A DNA stretch of 64,000 nucleotides, from positions 186,001 through 250,000 of the forward strand of contig MU266330.1 of the NCBI GenBank assembly GCA_021014945.1, in the 5' to 3' direction. The stretch is from Leucogyrophana mollusca. Its lineage: Eukaryota > Basidiomycota > Agaricomycetes > Boletales. Under the pieces are notes generated by a model. It saw only the letters and a list, made by a program, of their open reading frames with translations. It had not been told where the DNA came from and did not search any database. Each line of letters starts with the position of its first letter. The stretch's first letter is position 1. The position numbers and the translations under genes were made by a program. Positions 35,026-45,702 of the stretch are shown piece after piece.

Positions 35026-36225
35026 GTTGACGCCTGAAGAGCGGTTGCTCGTCACTTTTGGGAGGCGAAAGGGAGCAGAGCAAACTCCAAGGTATTTGGA
35101 CTCGACCTCGTAAGGGTAGTTCGCCGTCAGCGAACCGTCACTTGTTCTCAGTCTTTGTGGGGGAGACGGGCATTGCACTGCTTCGCGTGGACCTTTATCT
35201 GAAGATGCTGGAGACAGGCAAATTCAGGTTTCGATCAAATGGACATTGCACACATATATCCATCGCTTGTGGAGAACGCTTGACGTCTTGACAGGCGATA
35301 GCAAACTTACGGATGCACAAAAAAACCTTGTGGATCGGAAAATTCGGACCACTTCCGTTCTCTTTCAGCGAGGCTGAGAGCAAAAAACGCTGGGCAGCAC
35401 CTGGATGATCAAGGTCAAATCAGCAGATTGTCCTGCTGCCTGAGCATAGTGTTCAAACTTACCCGTAGCCTAATAATTGGAAGAAGACCATGCGTGACTA
35501 ATTCAGTGGTGGCATAATTTTTTGGCACTAGGGCGAAATTTCAAAACCAAACCTGCCGGGCCCTCTGTCTATGACAAGTACGTCGCGGCGACCCCGCAAA
35601 ACGTCCATAGAACGTTCGGGCTGGAGTGGGCCAATGGCTCGGTCGGTGTTCTCGACGATCTGAGCTCGGTTCAACTGCCATCCATAGGCAGGTGCAAAGT
35701 GTAATATGTAATCTGCTCAAAAACCAAGCGGCCGAGTCGCTACAGTGTTGAACCGTTGCTGCAGAAGCCAACCCAGGGAACGACTCGAGCAAGGCTCCAC
35801 AGTAGTAAGCAAGGGCTCGGGCGGATACGGCTAGGCACGGCCATCACCAAGTAATGAGCATTGTGTCGGTCGATCATTCTCAGGTCCACACATGCATTGA
35901 TCAAGGTACAGGACCAGTCAGGCGGAGTCCAGGAGGCGGCTGAGGTGACGTGCCGACGCCTGTTCAAAAAGCCCCAAGTCGGGTTTGAGGTGACAGTTGA
36001 GTGCACAGTCCTTAATCTTCCCTTATATTAGTTACACATGTTTTAAAATTTTGGTCTCTGCCAGACTTCAGCTTCAGGCCTAATCCTGCCGCTGCTAGAG
36101 GACTAGCTTCCGGGTCTGTCCGATGGGCATCACATCGAACCACCTGACGATCCACAGGGGTACAGGAATGTGAGTCCTCGTGTGCTGCTCGAAATTGAGC
36201 TATTTTTGTCCTTGCGGTTTCAGTT
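35026..36225. other. 1.2-kb gap, mostly empty
   Basis: Apart from one exon-like stretch (separate entry), no coding signal. A minus-strand frame at 35740-36006 lies directly upstream of that stretch but reads as a cysteine- and arginine-rich peptide without family features. Confidence 0.4.
35528..35716 (-). pseudogene. Exon-like remnant or tiny gene
   Basis: On the minus strand a plausible splice acceptor (gtttttgagcag) is followed by a frame with balanced, protein-like composition that reads HFAPAYGWQLNRAQIVENTD and later MDVLRGRRDVLVIDRGPGRF before a stop at 35528. I cannot find an upstream exon or a start that fits, and I recognise no family. It may be the last exon of a small gene or the remnant of one. 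Confidence 0.25.
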
Positions 36226-38579
36226 TTAGCATCTGAAGTCATTTCTCCACACCAGTGTCCTCAGGTGACCGACCAGCTCCACTAGATCAGCCTGTGCGCA
36301 GGTGTTAGCCCGATTCCGAATTCCATGCATATGCTGCGGTAACACAAAGGGTCGATCCTGCATTAATACGTTTCCCAGACCACATCCGGAAGTAGCTCCC
36401 TCATTACTAAGACACATGAGCACAAGCTCGTACTCTGAAGAGGATATAAGAAGGAACTCACATTTCCAGTGATCCAGTGCTTCGTCACGCTGCCACTCGT
36501 TCAACTTGTTGTTCATGTCAGTCAAAAGGAACTTTTCTTCCGTTTCGCTGGACCATATTCTGCTTCCCCTGATCTGGTGGATGTTCACTTCCCGCTTGTC
36601 CAGAGAAGACAGAACGTGGTGGCGTAGATAGGAACCGAGATAGTCTTCTTTAACTGATGGCCTGAAGGTAAGAGGCACATTGGAGGTCGAGCAGAAGAAT
36701 ACCTAACGCAGAAAGCACAGCTTGTGAGTTGCTAAGCGAGATAACGGGGCCCCACAAATGAGCGGCCCCCTGATGAATGCCACTCACAAGATTAATGAAG
36801 TCAGTGTAGAACTGTTCCTCGGAAATGGGCTCTAGAAGGTCGTGGAACGCTCTGCACTGCCCGAACGCTTTGAGAAGGGTCGTCAGAATCGCCCGTGACG
36901 CGTCCGAAGCAAGTTTTCCTGCAAAGTTCTTCCAACAATGTTATATTTGTTAAAAAAAAAGAAACTGGAGCAGACCACGAGTGAGACTCACAACTGCGAC
37001 AACACCTTCGGGGCTCATGATTGTTTTCAAATCGTTCCAGAACTCCACGGTGAAGAGGTGTTCTGGGACCCCTCCACCAGAGAAACAATCGTGAACAACG
37101 ATGTCGTATTTTGCGATCTCTTGGGAGTCGTCGGACTCGATTGAAGCACGTTTCCTCCCAACCCATCTTCGAGCATCCTCTAAGAACACTTTGTCTTGAC
37201 CCAAGTCAGGCAGTCCGAAGTAGCGACGAGCCGCATCATGGACGGCGGGGTCAATCTCTACAATTGTAGGAGTAATCCCATGCTGCGAAAAGGCGGTGGC
37301 AGAGATGCCTGCACCAAGGCCACTAAGGGTGACTGCACTCAGACGAGTGACATACACCAGAGGATGAAGACGTACATAACCAAGGCATTCTCCCATGTCC
37401 CCGTCTTTCCTTGGGGCGTGCTGTTAACCAGACGTGCCGCCTCTTGAAGAACAAAGGCGCTGTAGATCGAGTCGCCCAAAGGAGTGCCTTGTTCGTCAGT
37501 CAGTGGTTGTACGTTATCAATGGTAACAATTTTGTTGTCTGTCCAAACGCCACCCAGAATGGAATGGGATGCACGTAAGAAACGAATCGAGTGCAGAGCG
37601 GTGCTGTTTTCCACCGGTGGCGGTAAAAGCTCGCCGACCACAATGACGCCAGTAGTGGATTGGGTGGTAGATAGTATTCGGAGCGGGTAGGCAGAGCTCT
37701 CGAAAGGGGAGCCTAGAGGGGATGAAAGAGTCGGAGACAGCATGCCAGGAAACATGAGCGTGAGGGCCGGAAACAACATGGGTAGGATGCTGCGAATCTG
37801 TTGAACGTGTTTCCTCGTCCCTTGTTCTTTGCGTAGGGTCGCTTCGTCTGTGCTGATGCTGAGCCAAGTCCAAATAATGATCGGAGTGCTGCCTAAGACG
37901 GCGAACTATATTGATCAAAGACGTCCCCCTTAGAAGTCCGAGTCAGTCTCCGGATCTGAATGATAGCTCACGATGGTGGTACTAGATGCCTTGAAAGGTA
38001 GCAAGCTCGCCGCCAATTCTAGAAGGGGGCGCAATTGCAGGGCATTTGCGGCCAACACCAACATCGCCAGACGCGCCTATCATAATATATGGGATTAGCT
38101 GGTTGGCCTGAAGCAAAAGTATGCTGGCGAGCACATCTCGAAGACAAAGTATCTCGGTGGACCACACGGCACTCCAGCCACGAAATGACGCGACTCACAT
38201 CAATGCTCATGGCCAGAGAAACAGCCAGGTATATCACGGGCGCCAGAACGGAGACATGCGTGATGAGAGGGCTCTGAATTGGATCTCCGAGTCGCGCAGC
38301 ATATGAACCCACCCAGTACGACGCGTACGGGGCGAGCAGAGTCAGAGTTCCCAGGAGGAGGAGTATCTTCGAAGTCGAGAGCCTTGGTACTATAAGAGCC
38401 AGACCTGTACTTCCTTGAACAACATAATTGAGATACTTTTGCGTTGGAGCATCTCCCAGCAGGGGGACGACGGCAGTCTCGTATGCGGATGTGAATAGTG
38501 CAAGGCCAATGCTAATGACGAAGATGGAGATAGAGCCCTTGGCGCTCGTGTAGGCTGCCGAATGGGCCTCTGTCGACAT
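36226..38579 (-). CDS. Membrane-anchored spermidine-synthase-like protein
   Basis: The N-terminal half is a membrane domain: SISIFVISIGLALFTSAYET, LLLLGTLTLLAPYASYWVGS, LITHVSVLAPVIYLAVSLAM and further helices. The C-terminal half is a Rossmann domain of the spermidine-synthase/SAM-methyltransferase superfamily with the nucleotide loop VTLSGLGAGISATAFSQHG, acidic residue IVEIDPAVHDAARRYFGLP, and KYDIVVHDCFSGGGVPEHLF. The classical aminopropyltransferase motif D-S/T-x-D-P is not kept: the second Asp-Pro is replaced by SGGGVP. So a polyamine role is doubtful. The start at 38579 (MSTEAHSAAYTSAKG) precedes the first helix. The end at 36226 (ELVGHLRTLVWRNDFRC) depends on one inferred intron after DHWK. 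At least five introns. Homologues are known as fused membrane/spermidine-synthase-like proteins of unclear substrate. Confidence 0.78.
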
Positions 38580-38873
38580 GGGTGGAGGAGACAGAGAGGC
38601 GTTCAGATCACAGTTACTTTAGTTCAGCGCACGAATGATACGTGGCTTACACGGCGCCAGGGGAACATGCACATTGGAGAAACCGGCGCTGTAACATTGG
38701 AAAAACACGCGTCTCGGAGAAATTGAATCTTGCAATTTCTTCACGTGGTCGCTTGTGCCTCCCGAAAGATGACAGACTAGCTACTGAAACTCCCTCTGTC
38801 TCAGAGTGTGCTATATAGCTCTTAATCATGAAGGATATAAAAGTACAAGGCATCTTGAAAGTGCATAAAACAA

Positions 38874-41800
38874 TTAAACCTGGATTCTCCCAACAAGAGC
38901 ATCGACCAGATCCTTCAATCTCTGGGCTTCGTGTGCAGTAGCAGTTATGTTCTTGTCCAGCGTAATTGACTCTGTGAGTCCTGGAAGGGTTGTTGCACCG
39001 TAACCTGCATGACTATGTTAACCAGGATATCTAAAATTTTGGTGAGGTTGCACTTACCAAGCCATTTTCCAGGAGCCACTGCAAGATGCTTGTACCATTC
39101 ACGGTCTTTGATCCCTTCCTCCGAAATGAAACCGCGTTCGAATTTGGCCAGCTTATAGTTGACAGCCTGCACGCGCTTGATGGCTTGGATAAGTCTTCTA
39201 CTTGGGTGTCTGTGCGGGGTCAGTATATGGCTTCCTCAGGAAATAAAGATCCGACGTACCCGAAGAATCCCCTCCCTCCATGCTTTCCAGCCTCCTCGCC
39301 GGTATCTTCAGATTCGCACTTGCGCTTCAGAATCTTCTTGAGCTTGCAGATCCCCTTGTGGATCTTTCGATGGATTCGGCGGCGGATGGCGTGACGTTTC
39401 CTCAGACCCTTGATGACCTTCTTGAGTTGATGCTCCGCCGCGGCCTTCTCGGCGTCCAGCTCTTCGCTCGCACTCTGCAGAGCCCTCAAAGATTCGCGGA
39501 GAGAGGCAAAGTTGATGTCGAGTGACTGTTTAGAAGCGATCCTTTCCACACTGTTCAAAACGAAGGCATCAGCAGAGTCGATAAGGAAAGAAAATCGATT
39601 GATGTTCACTTTTCGAGATATTTTTCCAGTTCATATGAATAGTGTGTTGTGTTGAGTGGCAGCACGATGTTGCCAGACAAACGCAACACTTGGAGCCCGA
39701 TGTGCTTCGCAATGGCAACCTAGGGATGAAGTGAGTGATCAAGTGGACTGAACCTATGAATGGAGGGAGCATATTCACGTGTCGGGAGAATCCAGGGTCG
39801 CCATATAGCTCTTGCCATCGCTGAGAGTCAAAGACCGAGTGGTAGTGGTACACAGGGTCGTGCAGGGTTGACTTGAATCCACCATCCGTGCTTGGAACCT
39901 ACAGCCAATCGGACGCAACCGAAGTCAGAGAGAACACCGAGAGCGACAAACACAACTTACCCCAATGTGCTGCAGGAACACGGTGTAGTCACTACCTGAC
40001 CCGAGCGGGTTGACGCCGAGGCTATCAGCAGCCATTAGTTCCTCTTCGTGCATCGCTACAATTTCAGGGTTGATATGTTCGCCGAAGAGTGTCCCTGTAT
40101 CAGAGCGCGCATCCCAGAGCGTCCGTCCCTCCTTTGTAGGGTGGGGAATTGCTTCCGCGGTGTCACGAAGAAGATGGGCAAGCAAAGGTGATGCAGACCC
40201 GCCAAGGTGAGAACCGGATGTGGACGAGTCTGGGGCAACAGTTAGCATGTGGGAATGTAATGATAGCCAACACTCACCTATGTTGACATAGGCCACGACG
40301 TGTTGGTCAATCCATGGTGCGAAATCTTCACCCCACTCTGTGCTACCGATCAAACCATACTATAGAACGTCTCAAAACCGCACAGTGCTGAGAATCATAT
40401 GGAGACGCACTTCTTCGCCATCCCAACTTGCGATGAGGATAGTCCTAAGTGGCTTCCACCCTTCCCGCAAGAGGGCGCCGAAGCCGCGAATTGCCTCATG
40501 CATGGCGACTGTGCCAGACGAGGGATCTGTTGCGCCAAGGACCTATTGCTAAAATTAGTGTTTACCATCTCAATAGCAATCTCGCATACCCAGGCTACAC
40601 GCGAAGGACGATGTTAGCGCATATTATAACCATACTCAAAGGGGCGTACCATCTCGATGTCCACCAAAAACAACGACTTCGTCCTTGATATGACCGGGTA
40701 TAACACCCAAAGTGTTCCAAATAGGCGTGATCCTTTCGTCGACTGAGAGTCGGGGTTATCGCAGAGGTCTCGTACATATTTGGGCGGAAAACTTGCCTTG
40801 GTTATTGAGACGGATTGTGCGCCCTTCGCCACCCTCCTCGGTCTCTTTCAAGAGAACCTGTGCATTGGCCCACGATATGGGCAGACTTGGGATGGACGGC
40901 TTGCTCCAGCCTTCGGTGCGCGTGCTATTCTCGTAAGAGGGGTAGCCAGGGGTCGATGGATCTCCAGCGTAGATTGATAAGAACTGTACCGATCCGCGTT
41001 GAACTGACGTCGGATTCCGTGCTGGTCCGTGTGGGTACCTGGTAATGATGTGAGAATGATGAGAGGCGGGTACGATGGAATGATGGCTCACGGAGCATAG
41101 CCATTTTCCACAGTAACAGTCCCATCATCACGGAGATCAGAGTAAATGAGGACAGCAGCAGCCCCAAGCTCTTGTGCCCGTTTGACCTAGGGAAATGTGC
41201 GTGAGCCAACACAATGTGGGAGACATTTCGACCAGCACCTTCAAGCCGCGGAAGATACCTCCGTAGCGGGTGATAACAATCTTATCCTTGAAGTCAACGC
41301 CTGTGATGAATTTGATAAATCCAAGTAATGCAGCAGTGTAGCGAGAGGCTGACCAGCCTCAACAAGCGCATCGTAGTCCTCTTTCCTTCCATAATGAGCG
41401 TACACGAGTTTGCCTTTAGCTTCGCCGCCGCGACTGATACCATGCCAGGTCGGTATCGTCTCTGCATACTTGTGTGCGTCCGGGTCGGTTTCATCGGCAA
41501 CCTCTTCTAGCTGAGCAGACCAGACAACTTTGCCGTCTTCTCCCAAAATCTCCAGTTGACGTTCCAGTGGAGTGTTGAGGATGGGATAGTATTCATCAAT
41601 CCAAGCGGCGGGTTCAGCGATAGATGAAACGGACAGCGTGGAGTTACGAGATTCATTTGAACCGGCAGCAAAGATAGGGACGTCCGATGAGGTGTGGACG
41701 CCAAGCTCGCGCTGAAGCAGCGACAAAAACTCCTTCGCAGTATCCAAATCTCCAGCAGTCCCAGCCATGTGAGGTTGAGTTGCATACTTATGGGACGCAG

Positions 41801-42203
41801 CAAGGGCGCTGGCAGAGTTAGGAACAGAACTAAACCGACCATCAGTTGTCCAAGTTTCCGCTACATTATCACAATAGACTTACAGGAACAGCTCCTCCGC
41901 CTTCTTACCTCTCAATATCCGGTGGCCTTTCTTAGGCGGATGGCCCGGCACAAAGGCATCAACCATCCATTGGTCATGGACACCGCCGCAGCCCCGAGGG
42001 TTTGGCACCAGCGCGTATCTATTGCTCTGATTCCAAAGATGAATAGTGCCCAACGATGCGAGAATCACAATCCAGCGACCCCATACTCTGACTCTGCGGT
42101 GAGTGGAGCTAAGGCGTGGACGGTGAGTGACTGGCACTGGAATAAACTCCGAGTCGGATGCCGACTTTGTGTCAACGGGTGGATTGGAGGACTTTTCGTC
42201 CAT
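38874..42203 (-). CDS. M28 metallopeptidase, glutamate carboxypeptidase II / transferrin-receptor-like
   Basis: Type II membrane protein: a cytosolic tail of about 45 residues, then the anchor VWGRWIVILASLGTIHLWN, then the lumenal or extracellular part. That part contains the SVPNSASALAASHKYATQPH segment, a PA domain (ISRGGEAKGKLVYAHYGRKE), and the M28 catalytic domain. Zinc site residues are visible: GGHRDAW (His; made by joining two small exons), GATDPSSGT (bridging Asp), SWDGEEYGLIGSTEWGE (catalytic Glu pair), and YHYHSVFDSQRW (last His). The C-terminal dimerisation domain ends TAHEAQRLKDLVDALVGRIQ V at 38874. A long basic coiled segment (about 39260-39460: KKVIKGLRKRHAIRRRIHRK) is inserted before the end and is unusual for the family. 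Many small introns, one microexon of about 5 codons. Start at 42203. Confidence 0.88.
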
Positions 42204-42576
42204 CGTGAGACTGCTGGTTCACTTTCAGCTTTCAGTGAGCCAGCGAGATCGTTGTATGAAGGGAATGAGATTGAGTGGGGGTGCGAAGTCGAGCGCTATA
42301 TATAAGGCGTGCGCTCCAACCGAACACTGAGCACCTGCCAACCGAAGATGCAAGATGAAATCACTCTGCCGTTATCTGAGGGTTTCGTCACCATCACTGC
42401 CGCTTGGTCCTCAAGTGGAATTCAAAGCATGCGCAGGTATCTGATACACATCAAAGGGGATAATCGTCCATGGTATAGCAAAGTCTATGGTAACGGCCAC
42501 AATCGTCTATCGAAAATCGAGGGGGAAGGAATAGTGCCAGTCTGAAGACAGCATAGCGTTTGGCTTGGAGGTCGAT
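42204..42576 (-). promoter_or_regulatory. Promoter region of the M28 gene with TATA-like box
   Basis: The alternating TA run at 42297-42305 reads TTATATATA on the minus strand, about 95 bp before the start codon at 42203. The rest of the gap contains the 3' end of the branching-enzyme gene. Nothing else recognised. Confidence 0.45.
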
Positions 42577-45103
42577 TCAAACTTTACCCAGCACCACACA
42601 AGTTCTAGAGGGAATATAGGTCTGCCATAGAAGGTTAGCGTTGTCATATGTCAGGAAGGGGTGGGAGGAAAGTCACCTGCAGCCAATTCTTTCTCCCGTT
42701 CCACCCCATCGGGGTCGTGAAATGCTCAGCCTCGAGTGATACATTATCGAACCCAGCAAACCTCTTCTCATCGCTGCTGAGCAAAACGCGGTACGTTCCA
42801 GCTTCCTCGACTCCTACGCGATAGTCCGTGAACGAGTTCGTTGGGTGGAAGTTGAAGATGAAAAGAAGTCCGGCACGCTCGAAGACGAGAACTTTGTCAA
42901 CTTCGTTTTTGAGAGAAACGTAGGCCTTAATCCAGTAGACGTTTAGCATAGAAAAACCGAGAGAGAAACATAGGGTTTACCTGTGGAGATGAAAGCCACT
43001 TGTATTTTTCCTCCAGATGGTTCATGGCGATATCGAAGTTGTTCAAGTATTGGTACCTCAGAATAGGGTCATCGACAACGTTCCATTGGCGGCGGGCATA
43101 GTGGAAGGAGTTGTTGTTGCCCTCACGGGGGAAGTCGAGCCACTGCGCATATCTTCAGTGACACACATACGCACAAATGACCACATGCACTCACTTCGGG
43201 GTGACCGAACTCATTACCCTCGAAGCTCAGATAGCCCTCACCGCCAAGGGAATGAACAAGCAACCTACTGCAGTTAGCAAGACAAAGAACACAGGGAGCC
43301 ACCTATCATACCTGATCATTTTGTGCAACGCCAGGCCCCTGGAAATGATCGGGGTCATTGGTGTCAAGTCGGACATATGCGTGTCTTAGAAAATCGTTCA
43401 TCAGATTGTACATCCCGCAGCATGTCCAACATAACTCACACATCTCCTTGTCCATCAACCAGAACGCCAGCGTCTTGTCCCCAACGAGCGCTTGGTCGTG
43501 GCTCTCGCAGTATGCCACGCTCTTCTCGCCATGCCTCCGGTTCGTCAGCGTATGCACGATATCGGTGAAGTTCCATTCGTCGTCCTGCTTGTGCTTGAGC
43601 AGTTTGATCCACATGTCGGGAATGGCCATGGATAGGCGATAGTCGAAGCCGACTCCGCCTCGGGACACGGGAATGCAGAGCAGCGGCATTCCAGAAACGT
43701 CTTCGGCAATCGTGATGACGAAGGGGTAGAGTGCGTGCATGGCATCATTGGCCTGGGGCCCCAGTGAGATCAAATAGGTGCATCAAGAGGCTCAGGCAAC
43801 TCACCAGCATCAAATACACAATCGCTTCCTCATCAGCCGAGTCCCCAAAGTACTCATGATACCCACCCGAAAAGCCAGTCCCAATACCATGGTGCACGTA
43901 CATCATGCTCGTCACCCCATCGAACCTAAACCCATCAAACTGGTACTCCTCGATCCAGAACCGCAGGTTGCTTAGTAAGAACCTCAGGACTTCGTGCGAG
44001 CCATAGTTGAACAGCCTGCTGTCCCACAGCTCGTGTCGCCCCTTGCCCCCTTCATGGAAATAGAGATGGTCGGTCCCGTCAAACGCGTTTATCCCATCCA
44101 GGACGTTTTTGGAAGCATGTGAGTGGACAATATCGAGGAGCACTGTGATGCCCAGGCCGTGTGCTGTGTCAATGAGCTCCTTGAGATCCTCAGGATTGCC
44201 ACAACGCGAACTCGCCGCGAAGAAGCTTGTCACCTGGTACCCAAAGGCTATATGTGTACTACTTGAGGAGACGATTCATGCAAGAAGGAATCATATACTC
44301 ACAAGCATAGTATGGGTGTTCCATGACAGCCATCAGTTGGATGGTGTTATAACCCAGTCTATGGATCCTCGGGAGAACATTGCTCGTGAACTCTTTGTAC
44401 GTCCCGACCCGGCCTTCGGCGGTCGATATGCCGACATGAGCCTCGTAGATTTTTACAGCCTGCGGTTGAGCTGGACGTGAGTGCTTGAAACGGTATCTTT
44501 CCGACGCAGGAGGGTTCCAGAAATGGGCGTCGTACGCCGGAGAAACGGTCAAGTCTTGCGTGACGCGCTTGATCCACGCCGGGAGGCGTTCTACCCGCTC
44601 ACCCGAAGGCAAAATCATCGAGATCTACGTCGGGCATAAGTCAAGAAACCAAGGAGCACAGAGTTCTGATGAACGGACTTTGAGTTTTGAGTCGTGCGGA
44701 ATCGCACAGACGCCAGGTGCTGTGGGGGGTACAACGACCTCCCAAATGCCATACTCATTCTTCTGCATGGGGTGGGTGGTTCTGTTCCACCCATCTACGC
44801 GCTCAAAGTTTCAGCACCACACGCAAATGCGAGAGAGCGAAATAACCCACTGAAATCACCAATCAAGTTCGCCTCCTTCGCATTGGGCGCCCATTCCCTG
44901 TACACCACCGCTCCATCCTCCCTCACGTTAAGCCCCATCTTCTCAAACCCTCTCGTAAACCTCTCATATCCACCCTCATGCTGGTCGATAGTATCTTTCC
45001 AGCGCTGAAAATGCGCATGGCGCTTCCCAATGGGGTCGACGCATTCCACCAGCCACGGGTCGATGTCCAACACAGACTTCGGGTCAAATGGCGTAGTCGA
45101 CAT
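42577..45103 (-). CDS. GLC3: 1,4-alpha-glucan (glycogen) branching enzyme
   Basis: GH13 family enzyme that makes the alpha-1,6 branches of glycogen. The N-terminus [20 protein letters not shown] and the CBM48-like part [17 protein letters not shown] are typical of eukaryotic branching enzymes. The catalytic barrel has [55 protein letters not shown] (nucleophile Asp), [13 protein letters not shown] (acid/base Glu) and [14 protein letters not shown] (third acidic residue). The C-terminal part reads [50 protein letters not shown], and the last exon [14 protein letters not shown] (stop at 42577). All catalytic residues are kept; length is near 680 residues. About seven short introns. Confidence 0.94.
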
Positions 45104-45702
45104 TGTTTCGTGGGTGTCGAAAAAAAAAAGAGGGAGATAGGATGATGGTAGATAACAAGGAGTCTACATTGTTATTTGCTCCGTCGAAACGCCAATATGG
45201 AGATTGGATTGGATGCGATATCGCGGCTATGACGTTTCGGTGCCAGTGCCGTGAAGAAGGCTAGAGCAGCTCGAAAAGGAAAGTTTTGTGGTTCAAGACA
45301 ACGGAAATAGTGGGAGCAGCTTTTGGGGCCATTGCGTAGCACGGTATTAGTCTCTGTGGGGCCTGCTGGGCGATGCGACTTAATCACCTGCACCCGGGCT
45401 ATCTCAAGCCATTGTGCTGGCTCTAACATTGCCAATCGGCATCATGCCCACCATCCTCTCCACCTGCACCGGACTTTCTAGAGTATACTCTTCACAGACC
45501 CCTGTCGACCCTGGACGCCGGTTATCTCCCGCCTGGCTTCAAATAGTCCCAGGAGTGCACCTATTCATCAGACGGTACTACCCTGACATCCGCGGGCTTA
45601 CCTCGATCGAAGGGACCTATGTACAGAGACAACAACGAAAGCGATTATTAACATCAATCGACCGAAAGACAAGCCCAGACCTCTGGTATCACCTACTCGC
45701 CC
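45104..45702. other. Intergenic between GLC3 and haspin
   Basis: GLC3 starts at its left end and haspin ends at its right end, both minus strand, so it holds the GLC3 promoter. There is an A run at 45119-45130. The plus-strand frame 45414-45881 overlaps the haspin 3' end and looks like chance. Confidence 0.45.

Noticed and set aside
41694..42305. 203-codon plus-strand frame
   Set aside because: It is antisense to the first exons of the M28 peptidase and has no family signature.
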